Made by a program: the position numbers and the translations under genes
Source: Bacillota bacterium
Lineage (GTDB): Bacteria; Bacillota; Bacilli; Paenibacillales; Paenibacillaceae
Assembly: GCA_023433615.1 (NCBI GenBank)
Contig: JAEZCJ010000069.1
Span: forward strand, 44,229-108,228
Direction: 5' to 3'
DNA: 64,000 nucleotides
Shown: piece by piece, positions 16,018 to 24,693 of the stretch
How positions within the stretch are numbered: the stretch's first letter is position 1
Layout of the letters: each line of letters opens with the position of its first letter
Notes under the pieces: model-generated
Told to the model about the DNA's origin: nothing
The model's database searches: none
The model's input: only the letters and a program-made list of their open reading frames with translations

Positions 16018-17463
16018 ATGAGACTGAGACAATACCTGCTTGCAGTGCTAGCGCTCCTGACGCCGCTCTTGTATCTTCCGCATTCGGCCCATGCCGCGCC
16101 GATGCTCGACAAGGACGCGGTTGACGAATATGTAGAACGTTATCTGGAGCGGAACGGGCTGCCTGGCGCAGCGATTGCCATCGTGAAGGATGGCGAGATC
16201 ATCCATGCGCAAGGCTACGGGCATGATGCCGAAGGGAATCCGATAACGGAACGTTCGCTGATGCGAATCGGCTCGGTGTCTAAGTCGTTCACAGCCTTCG
16301 CCGTGCTGCGGCTCGCGGACGAAGGGGCAATCCAGCTGGACGACTCGATCGCGCGACATATGCCCGATCTGAAGATGGACGATGCTCGATGGGGGCAAGT
16401 CACGATCCGCCATCTGCTCAGCCACACCTCGGGCATGCCGAATCCGACCATTGTGCCCCCGGCTAACAACGCGCAGGAAGGCGTCAACCGTCTGCAGCCT
16501 TGGCGTCTCCAATCCGATCCGGGAGAGAGGCATGCTTATAGCAATGCGAATTACTGGCTATTGGCGCGGTTGGTGGAGAAGGTAAGCGGCATGACGTTCG
16601 CTGAGTATCTCGACGCCAAGGTATTCGCTCCGCTTGGCATGGACGACTCCCGCTCGCCTGTGAACGCCGGCGATAGGGTGCCCGGGCTGCCTCGCGGACA
16701 TGTCACCGCCTACGGAACTGCCATTCCGATCTCGGAGATGGAGCAAATGTTCAGCGGTGCAGGCGGCATCGTGTCAACGGCAGCGGATATGGGACAGTGG
16801 CTCGCGATGCATACCAACAACGGATTAAGCGCATCGGGAGAACGCGTGCTGTCCGAATCCTACTTGCTGGATTCTTATTCCCCGCAGCCGGGCAGCGAGC
16901 GTTACGGACTAGGCTGGTCGCTTAGCGGCTCGAATGTGACGCCGCCGCGTATCCAGCATAGCGGAGCGTTATCGAGCTATCAGGCGCAGCACAGCATCAT
17001 ACCCAGCTCCGGCTATGCCGTCGCGGTCATGCTGAATAGCTTCACGACGACATTCGAGCACGCGTACGAGATAAGCGACGGCATAATACGGCTGACCGAG
17101 GGACACGTACCTGCGGCGAAGACGCCCGCTGCTACCGTTATCGACCTATCGCTGGGCGCGCTGACCTTGCTCTACGCAGGCTTGGGAATCCGGGGAATGC
17201 TGCGCAGTAAGGCATGGTCCGCTCGACGCCGAGGCCATACCGCCTTGCGTTACTATGCGCGGTTAATCCCGCAGCTGATTCCGATTGTTGGGATCGGATG
17301 GCTCATGCTCATCGTTCCGCAATTGCGGAATAACAGCTCGACGACGCTGGATGTTTTCCGCTTATGGCCGGCCATGGCAATCCTGCTATCCGTCATCTTC
17401 CTATGCGCCGTACTCCTGACGGCAGCAAGAATTCGCGATCGGATTAGAGGGGGCAGAGCCTAG
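16018..17463 (+). CDS. Secreted/membrane-anchored serine hydrolase of the class C beta-lactamase (PBP4*) family
   Basis: A 481-residue protein with signal peptide (residues 1-27, ending AHAA), a beta-lactamase-family domain (about 30-360) and three hydrophobic helices at the C-terminus. The nucleophile motif is SVSK (Ser86, Lys89), the second motif is Tyr-Ser-Asn in HAYSNANYWLL, and LSHTSGMPN is the usual family marker. The active site would face outside. ATG at 16018 has TAGGAGAG upstream. It is the first gene after the repeat-type promoter and overlaps the ATPase gene by one base. The family includes D-Ala peptidases and esterases; hydrolysis of a peptide antibiotic or peptidoglycan fragment is possible but inferred. 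Confidence 0.88.
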   Translation: MRLRQYLLAVLALLTPLLYLPHSAHAAPMLDKDAVDEYVERYLERNGLPGAAIAIVKDGEIIHAQGYGHDAEGNPITERSLMRIGSVSKSFTAFAVLRLADEGAIQLDDSIARHMPDLKMDDARWGQVTIRHLLSHTSGMPNPTIVPPANNAQEGVNRLQPWRLQSDPGERHAYSNANYWLLARLVEKVSGMTFAEYLDAKVFAPLGMDDSRSPVNAGDRVPGLPRGHVTAYGTAIPISEMEQMFSGAGGIVSTAADMGQWLAMHTNNGLSASGERVLSESYLLDSYSPQPGSERYGLGWSLSGSNVTPPRIQHSGALSSYQAQHSIIPSSGYAVAVMLNSFTTTFEHAYEISDGIIRLTEGHVPAAKTPAATVIDLSLGALTLLYAGLGIRGMLRSKAWSARRRGHTALRYYARLIPQLIPIVGIGWLMLIVPQLRNNSSTTLDVFRLWPAMAILLSVIFLCAVLLTAARIRDRIRGGRA

Positions 17464-18386
17464 TGGCAGCGTCTGTTCTGACAACCGTCGATCTTACGAA
17501 GAAGTACAACGCACAGGTCGCCCTGGATCATGTGAACATGGCGGTGGAGCAGGGAGACATCTACGGCTTCATCGGGCAGAACGGCGCGGGGAAGAGCACG
17601 CTGCTGCGCGTCGTGACTGCATTGGCCCGACCTACGAGCGGGACCGTCAGCTTGTTCGGGGAAAGCAGCGAGGCGGGGCTGACCGAGAGCCGTAAACGCA
17701 TAGGAGCAATCATCGAAAGCCCGACGCTCTATCCCGATATGACGGCAAGGGATAATCTTGAGGTCTATCGGCTGCTGCGCGGCATTCCGGGCAAGGACTG
17801 CATCTCGAAGGCGCTTGCCCTCGTCGGACTGCAGGATACGGGAAAGAAGAAGGCAAGGAACTTCTCCCTCGGCATGAAGCAGCGCCTGGGATTGGCCATT
17901 GCGCTCTTGGGCGACCCGGAGCTGCTCATCCTCGACGAGCCGACGAACGGTCTTGATCCAGGAGGCATCGTGGAGCTCAGGGAGCTCGTCAAGAAGCTGA
18001 ATCGCGAGCTGGGCCTGACGATTCTGATCTCCAGCCATATCTTGAGCGAGCTTCATCAGATGGCAACGAAGTACGGCATTATCCATAGAGGCAGATTGCT
18101 CGAGCAGATCACCCACGAACAATTAAGCGATAAGTGCAAGCAGCATATTCGGATCCGGGTCGATGATCCGAGCCGAGCCGCTACGGTGATCGAGACGGAG
18201 CTGGGCACGCGGGACTATGAAGTGCTGCAGGACGGCACGATCAAGCTGTATAGCGTCTATGAAGATGTCAGACTGGTGTCTGCGGCGCTCACGAATAGCG
18301 GCTTGATCATTGAATATTTTGCGCCTGGCGGGGATGACTTGGAGAGCTATTTCACGAGACGGATCGGAGGGAGCGGACATGAATAA
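17463..18386 (+). CDS. ABC transporter ATPase, BcrA-like
   Basis: A 307-residue single-domain ATPase: Walker A GQNGAGKST, signature FSLGMKQRLGLA, Walker B LLILDEPTNGLD and the switch His in ISSHILSEL. The roughly 80-residue C-terminal extension (HIRIRVDDPS... ESYFTRRIGG) is typical of BcrA/LanF-type ATPases that export or remove peptide antibiotics from the membrane. The GTG start overlaps the serine-hydrolase stop and has AGAGGGGG upstream. The permease gene overlaps its end by eight bases, so hydrolase, ATPase and permease form one coupled operon. Confidence 0.9.
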   Translation: MAASVLTTVDLTKKYNAQVALDHVNMAVEQGDIYGFIGQNGAGKSTLLRVVTALARPTSGTVSLFGESSEAGLTESRKRIGAIIESPTLYPDMTARDNLEVYRLLRGIPGKDCISKALALVGLQDTGKKKARNFSLGMKQRLGLAIALLGDPELLILDEPTNGLDPGGIVELRELVKKLNRELGLTILISSHILSELHQMATKYGIIHRGRLLEQITHEQLSDKCKQHIRIRVDDPSRAATVIETELGTRDYEVLQDGTIKLYSVYEDVRLVSAALTNSGLIIEYFAPGGDDLESYFTRRIGGSGHE

Positions 18387-19143
18387 TTTATTGCGCGCGG
18401 AGTTGTTCAAGCTCGGCAGGAATAGAGTATTCTGGACATTGACCGTTGTTGTGACGGTCGCGTTCGCCCTGCTGCACTATCTCATCGCCGTCGGATGGTG
18501 GCGGATGGATAATAGGTTTGCGGAAGCGGGGCTGGAGCTGTTCGCCTCCCTTGCGCTTGCTACAGCCCCGTTCTACTTCATGCAGTTTCTGAGTACGCTT
18601 GCCGGATATTTTGTAGGGAACGAATTTTCGATAGGGGTCGTCAAGAACATCGTCATGAGCGGGAACCGCAGAAGTCATATTTTCCTCGCGAAGTTCATCG
18701 TATTGGCACTCGGCTCCGTGCTGCTGGTTGTCGTATGTCCGCTGGTTGTCATCATAGGCGGGAAGCTATTGTTCGGATTGGGCGGGATGACGGATCCGTC
18801 GGCACTAGGCTACTTGGCAAGAGCGGTGGGCTTGTTTCTTGTCCATCTGCTGGCCGTCGTTGCCTTGTTGATGCTGGTCGCGCTCCTGGCGGAGGATAGC
18901 GGGAAAACCATCATTATTTCAGTCGCCATTGCCGTCATCATATCCGTAGCCGAACTGCTTCGACCGCTGCCGGGGATGATGGAAGCCTTGTATCGGTATT
19001 CGATCTTTCATCATCTGGTCGATGCCTTCCGAGTCGAAATGGCGTATACGGACGCGATTCAATCGGTGTCGATCGGACTTGGCACGCTTCTCATGCTGGG
19101 GTTATGCGGGAATCTCGTCTTCAGGTGGAAGGAGATGAAATAG
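18379..19143 (+). CDS. ABC-2-type membrane permease, BcrB-like
   Basis: A 254-residue membrane protein with six predicted helices: NRVFWTLTVVVTVAFALLHY, the loop GYFVGNEFSIGVVKNIVMSG (the usual 'e...gt.knlls.g..r' element of ABC-2 permeases), and four further hydrophobic segments before EALYRYSIFHHLVDAF. The ATG at 18379 has CGGAGGGAG upstream and lies inside the end of the ATPase gene. Together they would form a two-plus-two exporter. Substrate is unknown; the context with a serine hydrolase and a response regulator points to a cell-envelope stress or antibiotic-resistance role. Confidence 0.85.
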   Translation: MNNLLRAELFKLGRNRVFWTLTVVVTVAFALLHYLIAVGWWRMDNRFAEAGLELFASLALATAPFYFMQFLSTLAGYFVGNEFSIGVVKNIVMSGNRRSHIFLAKFIVLALGSVLLVVVCPLVVIIGGKLLFGLGGMTDPSALGYLARAVGLFLVHLLAVVALLMLVALLAEDSGKTIIISVAIAVIISVAELLRPLPGMMEALYRYSIFHHLVDAFRVEMAYTDAIQSVSIGLGTLLMLGLCGNLVFRWKEMK

Positions 19144-19237
19144 CAGCAGGAGATTGTAACCGAAGTCGTGAGGGTGGTACGATGTAGCATATAAGGTGCC
19201 GTAAGCTAGAATCCCTCCAACAAGGTGGAATAATGAG

Positions 19238-19855
19238 ATGAAGATTATAGTATTTGGCGCAACGGGCGGCGTAGGCCAAGCCGTCGTGAGGCAGGCCGCA
19301 GAGAATGGCTTCGAGGTTACGGCGTTCGTAAGGACGCGATCGAAGCTGGAGACGACGGGTCCCCATGTGAAGGTGATTCAGGGCGATGCACGCAATCAAG
19401 CGGAAGTGTCGGCAGCGATTGCCGGCCATGATGCTGTCGTGTCATGCTTAGGCTCTACGCAAGGGTTGAAGCAATCGACGGAGCTTCAAGCGATGGCGCA
19501 ATGCATCGTGACGGGCATGAAGGCCCATCACGTAGAGCGAATCGTCTACACCGCGTCTGCCGGCATTTATCAAGAATTGCCGGGCATAAGCGGAAAGCTG
19601 ATCATGCGCATGCTGAAGAATGTGCTTACGGATCATCGGGCAGCGGTTGACGATATCGCAGCACAGGGACTGAACTATACCATCGTTAGACCGCTTGGCT
19701 TAACCAATCGTCCCTTAACGGGATCGTATAGAGAATCGGCGGAGGGCGTACCTGCGAAGTCAAGGTCCATCCCGCGCGCCGACGTCGCGCATTTTATTAT
19801 GAAAGCACTGCAGGACGCCCGATACGAGCACGCCTCGATCGGTATTGCTACGTAG
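19238..19855 (+). CDS. NAD(P)-binding protein of the atypical SDR/NmrA-like family
   Basis: A 205-residue Rossmann protein: VFGATGGVGQAVVRQA gives the GxxGxxG nucleotide loop, VIQGDARNQAEV the second-strand acidic region, and AVVSCLGST the next strand. It lacks the YxxxK of classical SDRs, as expected for the YwnB/NmrA-like subgroup, whose members act as redox sensors or reductases. AAGGTGG precedes the ATG. It is a single gene ended by a clear terminator. Confidence 0.85.
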   Translation: MKIIVFGATGGVGQAVVRQAAENGFEVTAFVRTRSKLETTGPHVKVIQGDARNQAEVSAAIAGHDAVVSCLGSTQGLKQSTELQAMAQCIVTGMKAHHVERIVYTASAGIYQELPGISGKLIMRMLKNVLTDHRAAVDDIAAQGLNYTIVRPLGLTNRPLTGSYRESAEGVPAKSRSIPRADVAHFIMKALQDARYEHASIGIAT

Positions 19856-19892
19856 CTGCTTGGCGTCCGATAGGAACCGGAATCCAACGCAT

Positions 19893-19915
19893 AAAGGCAC
19901 CCGAAGGGTGCCTTT
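19893..19915. terminator. Terminator hairpin between convergent genes
   Basis: AAAGGCACCC-GAA-GGGTGCCTTT is a perfect 10-bp stem with A's on one side and T's on the other, so it can serve both the NmrA-like gene (plus) and the broken exporter gene (minus). Confidence 0.8.
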
Positions 19916-19944
19916 CGCGTCTTACCGTTTCGATTATCAGCGCA

Positions 19945-20770
19945 TCAGCTCTTAGGAGCAAGCACGGCATGCCGCGGTTTCAGAATGGACAGCATATAGA
20001 TGACGAAGCCTAATGTCGCGACGGTAAAGCCTGAGAATAGGGCAACGATGCTGCCGAATACAAGTTGGGAGCCCATGAGACGCAAGGTCTGCTTGCGCAT
20101 TAACCGCTCTGTACGGAGGACCTTGGACGTCGCCAGGAATAGGATGAAGCCGCCGATCAATGCGCCTACCCATGCGGGCATCGCCATCAGGATCGGCGCG
20201 CTGCCGTTCGCGGTAGAAGCCGTAACCGCATGGAACACGATCTCCTGGGGTACAATGGGATTCGCCAGCACAGCCGCTTGGCTTGCCTGAATGCCGGCAT
20301 CGCCGATCTGCGCGATGAGGGCTGCGGAATGCCGGCTGCTCAGCTGCGCGATGACGGCATGAAGGGCAGTCTTCGCATAGGTGGCGCCCGTCATGTTATA
20401 GCCTTGATTGACGTAGATCTGTATCGTTGCGGCAGCGTTATGGCTCACGCGTCCTGCAAAGCGCGATTGTAGCCTTCGGGAATGACCAATGCCGCATAGT
20501 ACTTCTTATCCTGGAATAACTGCTCAATATCAGCCTCTTCCTCGTTAGATACCGCTACGACAGGCGCTTCCCCTCAATGCCCTTGCCCAACTGGGCTACC
20601 GCCGACTTCACAGCGTCTACATGCTCACCTTCATCATTCGCGATAAGCGCAACCGGAAGATTCTTAGGCTGCGGGTCCCCCTGGACGAACAGGTTCACCG
20701 AGAATAGCGCGATAATTAAGATTACGGCAATGGGAGCGGCCCACGCCAGTTTCTCGCGAAATAGACGCAT
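19945..20770 (-). pseudogene. Frameshifted YhgE/Pip or DUF3533-like membrane exporter gene
   Basis: Reading on the minus strand from ATG 20770 (GAGAGGATG upstream): MRLFREKLAWAAPIAVI, a first membrane helix and NLPVALIANDEGEHVDAV, then a stop at 20555. Shifting frame near 20575 the similarity continues with EAPVVAVSNEEEADIEQLFQ and YYAALVIPEGYNRALQDA to a stop near 20450, and after a second shift with VSHNAAATIQIYVNQGYNMTGA and the C-terminal helices. The three parts abut in the order expected for a phage-infection-protein-like/DUF3533 membrane protein. The end also appears short for the family. Either the gene is decayed or the sequence has two indel errors. It is divergent from a TetR regulator that would normally control it. 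Confidence 0.78.
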
Positions 20771-20897
20771 AGCGATCATCCTCTCTGAAAATTCAACATG
20801 TTGTTTAGTGGTATGTGAATATCTTATAATCGGAGTATGGCATAAGCAATCGACAGATACGCGGCGGCTGTCGCATTTTGAGTTAGAGAAGCGGGTG

Positions 20898-21503
20898 ATG
20901 GTTATGGGCGGCATCTATACGGAGAAGAATCGAAGGACGAGGCAGCAGATTCTACAGGCATTCCTGAGCATGCTGGAGACGAAACCGTTCGAATCGACTA
21001 CGGTCGGGGATATTGCGAGAACCGCGAAGATCAACCGCGGGACGTTCTATTTGCACTATGTCGATAAGTTCGATTTGCTGGAACAGCTGGAGCAGCAGCT
21101 ATTGGCGGAATTGGGCAGCCATCTGGATGAGCTGCAATCGCGCTATCTATCGGCGCTAGCGATCGAGCAGGAACAGGCGCAGCTAGCCGATGCCTTATTC
21201 GGCTTCATTCAGCTGCGCGGGCCCATGCTGAAGCTCCTGTTAAGCGAGCATGGCAGAGCGGGCTTTCATCTTCGCTTTCGAGACGCCTTCACAGCGAAAG
21301 TGCGCCTGAACCTCGAACGGCATGAAGGCTTCTCTGCCAGGCTGAATGTCCCCATGGACTATTTTCTCGCCTTTATCACGTCTGCCTTCTTAGGCCTAAT
21401 CGACCAATGGGTACGCGACGGAATGGACAAGACGCCTCAAGAAATGACAGCGATCTATATGGGGATCATTCGATTCATTGAGCGGCGGGAACGATCGGTA
21501 TGA
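20898..21503 (+). CDS. TetR/AcrR-family regulator
   Basis: A 201-residue TetR-like protein. The N-terminal HTH is seen in RRTRQQILQAFLSMLE and TTVGDIARTAKINRGTFYLHY, followed by the helical C-terminal domain of the DhaS/TetR_C_8 kind (LLLSEHGRAGFHLRFRDAF, DYFLAFITSAFLGLIDQWV). The frame is open far upstream, but the domain starts only here and ATG 20898 or 20904 is the likely start; the ribosome site is weak. It is divergent from the broken YhgE-like exporter gene, its probable target. The kinase gene at 21521 follows 17 bases after its stop. Confidence 0.87.
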   Translation: MVMGGIYTEKNRRTRQQILQAFLSMLETKPFESTTVGDIARTAKINRGTFYLHYVDKFDLLEQLEQQLLAELGSHLDELQSRYLSALAIEQEQAQLADALFGFIQLRGPMLKLLLSEHGRAGFHLRFRDAFTAKVRLNLERHEGFSARLNVPMDYFLAFITSAFLGLIDQWVRDGMDKTPQEMTAIYMGIIRFIERRERSV

Positions 21504-21520
21504 GGGTGAGGGGGTAGGAC

Positions 21521-22438
21521 ATGCTCGATATTGCGATTGCGGCGGTACTGCTTACGTTTATTGTCCTCCTGCTCCTGCGCCATCGACGAATGAAGAAGGA
21601 GATGAGGCGCATATCGCTTCAGGTCGAGCGCTTCCACCAAGGCTTGAGCGGGAAGAAGGTCGATATTGCGCTGCTGGATCGCGATCTCGAAGCGCTTGCC
21701 GAGCATATTAATCGATTGATGGATCTTGCGGTCCAATCGAACAGGGATCGAATACGGAGCGATCGGGAGTTAAGGCAGGCGATCGCGAATATGTCGCATG
21801 ACCTAAGGACGCCGCTGACTTCTATTATCGGGTACACCAAGCTGCTGGGATCCGGATCGGGGTCCGTCACGGATGACAAGAGGCAGGAGTACGTATCCAT
21901 TATCCAGGCCACTTCCGATCGCTTGCATACGCTCCTGCACGAGTTCTTCGAGCTGTCGCTTGTCCAATCCGCGGATTATCAGCTTCAGCAGGAGCAGGTA
22001 CATATGAACGCCTTGTTGTGGGAAGTGCTGACCGGCTTCTACGATCAATTCAGCGAGAGACATCTAGAGCCCGATCTGCAAATTGCGGACGAGCCGCTTA
22101 TCGCCTGCGCGGACCCGTCAGCGGTGAAGCGGGTATTCGAGAATCTCATTAGCAACGTGATCCGGCATGCGACCGGACCGGCAGCCATCAGCTTGAAGGA
22201 GGATGGCGGCAGCATTGTGCTCATCGTCAAGAATGAAGCCGACAACTTGAGCGGCCAAGATATCGACAGGCTGTTCGAGCGCTTCTACACGGCAGACCGA
22301 TCGCGTTCAGGCCGTAGGACAGGTCTGGGTCTGTCTATCGCCCATAGTCTCATGTCAAAAATGAATGGGCGGCTGACCGTTGCGTTCCATGACGGGTGCG
22401 TGGAGATGCGGTGCGAGTGGGATTTTATTAAGCGTTGA
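21521..22438 (+). CDS. Small membrane histidine kinase with one transmembrane helix
   Basis: A 305-residue kinase: one N-terminal membrane helix (residues 4-20), a short coiled region, HisKA box ANMSHDLRTPLTSIIGY, N-box VFENLISNVIRHA, and G-boxes ending GRRTGLGLSIAHSLM. It has no extracellular sensor domain, like the intramembrane-sensing kinases (BceS/LiaS style) that work with antibiotic transporters. No response regulator is adjacent; the OmpR-type regulator at 15234, 5.6 kb upstream, is the nearest unpaired candidate. ATG 21521 follows a G-rich site. The GNAT gene starts 11 bases after the stop. Confidence 0.88.
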   Translation: MLDIAIAAVLLTFIVLLLLRHRRMKKEMRRISLQVERFHQGLSGKKVDIALLDRDLEALAEHINRLMDLAVQSNRDRIRSDRELRQAIANMSHDLRTPLTSIIGYTKLLGSGSGSVTDDKRQEYVSIIQATSDRLHTLLHEFFELSLVQSADYQLQQEQVHMNALLWEVLTGFYDQFSERHLEPDLQIADEPLIACADPSAVKRVFENLISNVIRHATGPAAISLKEDGGSIVLIVKNEADNLSGQDIDRLFERFYTADRSRSGRRTGLGLSIAHSLMSKMNGRLTVAFHDGCVEMRCEWDFIKR

Positions 22439-22449
22439 GGGGCGATTCC

Positions 22450-23322
22450 ATGCGGGAACTTTCTTTTGTGAAGGATTATAGAGAAATTGATGCATACCGA
22501 AGCAGCTTTTTCTCGTTGGCTCACGCGGTTTTCGGGCTGGATTTCGAGGCGTGGTACAGGCAGGGGTTCTGGAGCGAGCGTTACATCCCTTACTCTTATG
22601 CGGATAACGGGCGTATCGTCGCGAACGTATCGGTCAATCGGCTCGATCTCGTGATTGACGGGGCGAGAAGAAGCGCCGTCCAGCTTGGCACCGTGATGAC
22701 GCACCCCGATTATCGAGGTCACGGACTATCTGCGAATCTCATGCGCCAGGTTTTGGAGGAATACGAGCCGCAGTGCGATTTCGTTTATCTTTTCGCCAAT
22801 CAATCCGTTCAGCATTTCTATACCAAATTCGGATTCAGACTCGCAGAGGAGCGCATGTTCGATGTGGACGCTCCTGCCAAGCCATCCGGCACGGCCATAA
22901 GGAAGCTCGACGTTAATAGCGAGAAGGATCTGCAGTTTATAGCTGCCTATGCTGCCGAGAGAATGCCGGTTTCCCACACCTTCGGAACGAGCGATACCCA
23001 TGGTATCGTGATGTATTATTGCATGAACGTTTTCCCGCATCATCTCTATTACTTGCAAGAAGAAGACGTTATCGTGCTGTACGAACGACATGATCGTCAC
23101 ATCGACCTGTACGATGTCATCGGCCGTACGCCTTATTCGATCCATAATGTGCTGGCTGCCATAACGGAAGCGCCGAATGAAAGGGTCATCTTCCACTTCA
23201 CGCCGGATGATCAGGATCTGCGATTGAAGCATATCGGTTGCGATAGCTTGCTGTTCGTAAAAGAGCTTAGAGGTGCATCCTATCCGCTGCATGTCAAACA
23301 TCCCGTTACTTCGATAGCCTGA
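22450..23322 (+). CDS. GNAT-family N-acetyltransferase
   Basis: A 290-residue protein with a GNAT domain in the first 150 residues: RSAVQLGTVMTHPDYRG, then the acetyl-CoA loop RGHGLSANLMRQVLEEY (R/QxxGxG/A type) and FVYLFANQSVQHFYTKFGF. The C-terminal half resembles the extra domain of Eis/YkkB-like two-domain acetyltransferases but has no feature I can name. ATG at 22450 has GAGGGG upstream. It lies between the kinase and AraC genes in the same orientation. Substrate unknown; aminoglycoside or peptide acetylation occurs among relatives. Confidence 0.82.
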   Translation: MRELSFVKDYREIDAYRSSFFSLAHAVFGLDFEAWYRQGFWSERYIPYSYADNGRIVANVSVNRLDLVIDGARRSAVQLGTVMTHPDYRGHGLSANLMRQVLEEYEPQCDFVYLFANQSVQHFYTKFGFRLAEERMFDVDAPAKPSGTAIRKLDVNSEKDLQFIAAYAAERMPVSHTFGTSDTHGIVMYYCMNVFPHHLYYLQEEDVIVLYERHDRHIDLYDVIGRTPYSIHNVLAAITEAPNERVIFHFTPDDQDLRLKHIGCDSLLFVKELRGASYPLHVKHPVTSIA

Positions 23323-23351
23323 GAGGAGCCTTAGAATAGGGGTGATAGGCG

Positions 23352-24293
23352 ATGAGAAGCAAGAATCCCGAGTTATGGAAAGAGCACGCATCGATCGTGA
23401 ATCGGGTTATCGACCTGATCGATGAACGCTTGGAAACCGAACTGACGCTGGAGTCGATCGCGTCTGAAGCGGCGGTATCGCCCTATCACTTGCATCGGAT
23501 GTTCACCAAGGCAACGGGCGAAAGCCTTCGTCAGCACATTGTGCGGAACCGTATCCAAAGGGCGGTCCATTATTTGCTCTATGCTCGTTCTCTCACGATT
23601 TCTGAAATCGCTTACCGATGCGGATTCTCCTCGTTGTCCACGTTCTCGAGGGCCTTCAAGCAATCAATGGGCGTGGGGCCGGAACGATTCCGAGAACAAT
23701 TCACGCTTATTAAAAGCAAGATTTGCAAAATAGACAACAAGCGGTGGGAACGCTATTTTATCCGGCATCCGTATAATGGGAATCAGGGCGGCGGTGACGA
23801 GGCGAACGATCAGCTTCGGGTGTCTGTGCGGGAGTTCCCGGCGAAGGAAATCGGCTATATCCGCCACTATGGCCATCGCCATTATGCGAGGCCCGACTTC
23901 GACATCGATCGGAGTCTTACGGAACTCAGCCGAATGGCGACGAGAATGGAGCTATGGACAAGCGGTACGTATCTGCTCGGCATACCGCGGTACTCGTTAA
24001 CCGGAGTGCCCGCCTTGCAGATCGGTTATGACGCCTGTCTGACGACCCCGAAGAAGATCGAGGCCGCCGGAGAAATCGGCTCTCGAATGCTTCGGGGCGG
24101 GAAGTACGCCGTTCTGCATCTGGAAGAACCCGCGGAAGACGTTGAGCAGCTGATCCAGATCATGCTGAATAGCTGGCTGCCGGATAGCGGCTATTCGTAC
24201 GCGCTGCGCGAGACGATGATCATTTGTTACAACAGTCCCTTCATGCACCCGGAACGCAAATGGATCGTGGACGTCTGCTTGCCCATCGAATGA
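23352..24293 (+). CDS. AraC-family regulator with GyrI-like effector domain
   Basis: A 313-residue protein with two AraC helix-turn-helix motifs (LESIASEAAVSPYHLHRMF and ISEIAYRCGFSSLSTFSRAFK) and a C-terminal GyrI-like ligand domain (EIGYIRHYGHRHYARPDF, IGYDACLTTPKKIEAAGEI, YAVLHLEEPAEDVEQL). It is the second regulator of this design in the window. GGGGTGATAGGCG precedes the ATG at 23352. A VOC gene and an alpha/beta-hydrolase gene follow closely (23 and 2 bases), so regulator and detoxification-type enzymes likely form one unit. Confidence 0.88.
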   Translation: MRSKNPELWKEHASIVNRVIDLIDERLETELTLESIASEAAVSPYHLHRMFTKATGESLRQHIVRNRIQRAVHYLLYARSLTISEIAYRCGFSSLSTFSRAFKQSMGVGPERFREQFTLIKSKICKIDNKRWERYFIRHPYNGNQGGGDEANDQLRVSVREFPAKEIGYIRHYGHRHYARPDFDIDRSLTELSRMATRMELWTSGTYLLGIPRYSLTGVPALQIGYDACLTTPKKIEAAGEIGSRMLRGGKYAVLHLEEPAEDVEQLIQIMLNSWLPDSGYSYALRETMIICYNSPFMHPERKWIVDVCLPIE

Positions 24294-24316
24294 ATCAGAC
24301 AAGGGAGGAAGCACGG

Positions 24317-24691
24317 TTGATTAAAGCCAGAATGAAAGAGTACCGGCCGATCTTCATTTCGAGGAATCGGGAACAAGCTTTCGAGTATTACGCGAAGCTG
24401 GGGTTCGAATGCAATCATTATACCGGTTTCATGGATCGGGACGATCTCAAGCTGACGCTTCACCAATTGGAAGACGAAGCCGCATCGATTGCGCCGAATC
24501 ATGCGGTAGACGGTTGGTCATGGGATTTGTACGTATGGGTGGATGACGCCGATGCGCTGTATCAAGAATTCGTCGAGAACGGCGCGATCATTCACTATCC
24601 TCCGAAGGATCCGATCGAATACCGGATGAGGGAGTTCGCCATTCGGGATCTGGACGGGTATGTCATTGCTTTCGCTTCATCAAGGGTTTAG
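24317..24691 (+). CDS. VOC-superfamily protein (bleomycin-resistance-like)
   Basis: A 124-residue VOC protein: RPIFISRNREQAFEYYAKLGF at the start, a WDLYVWVDDADALYQEF centre and FAIRDLDGYVIAFAS at the end, which matches the bleomycin-resistance subgroup (no strict metal Glu). The best start is TTG at 24317, with GGGAGG eight bases upstream; ATG 24332 would be too far from it. It lies between the AraC gene and the hydrolase gene. Confidence 0.78.
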   Translation: MIKARMKEYRPIFISRNREQAFEYYAKLGFECNHYTGFMDRDDLKLTLHQLEDEAASIAPNHAVDGWSWDLYVWVDDADALYQEFVENGAIIHYPPKDPIEYRMREFAIRDLDGYVIAFASSRV

Positions 24692-24693
24692 TC

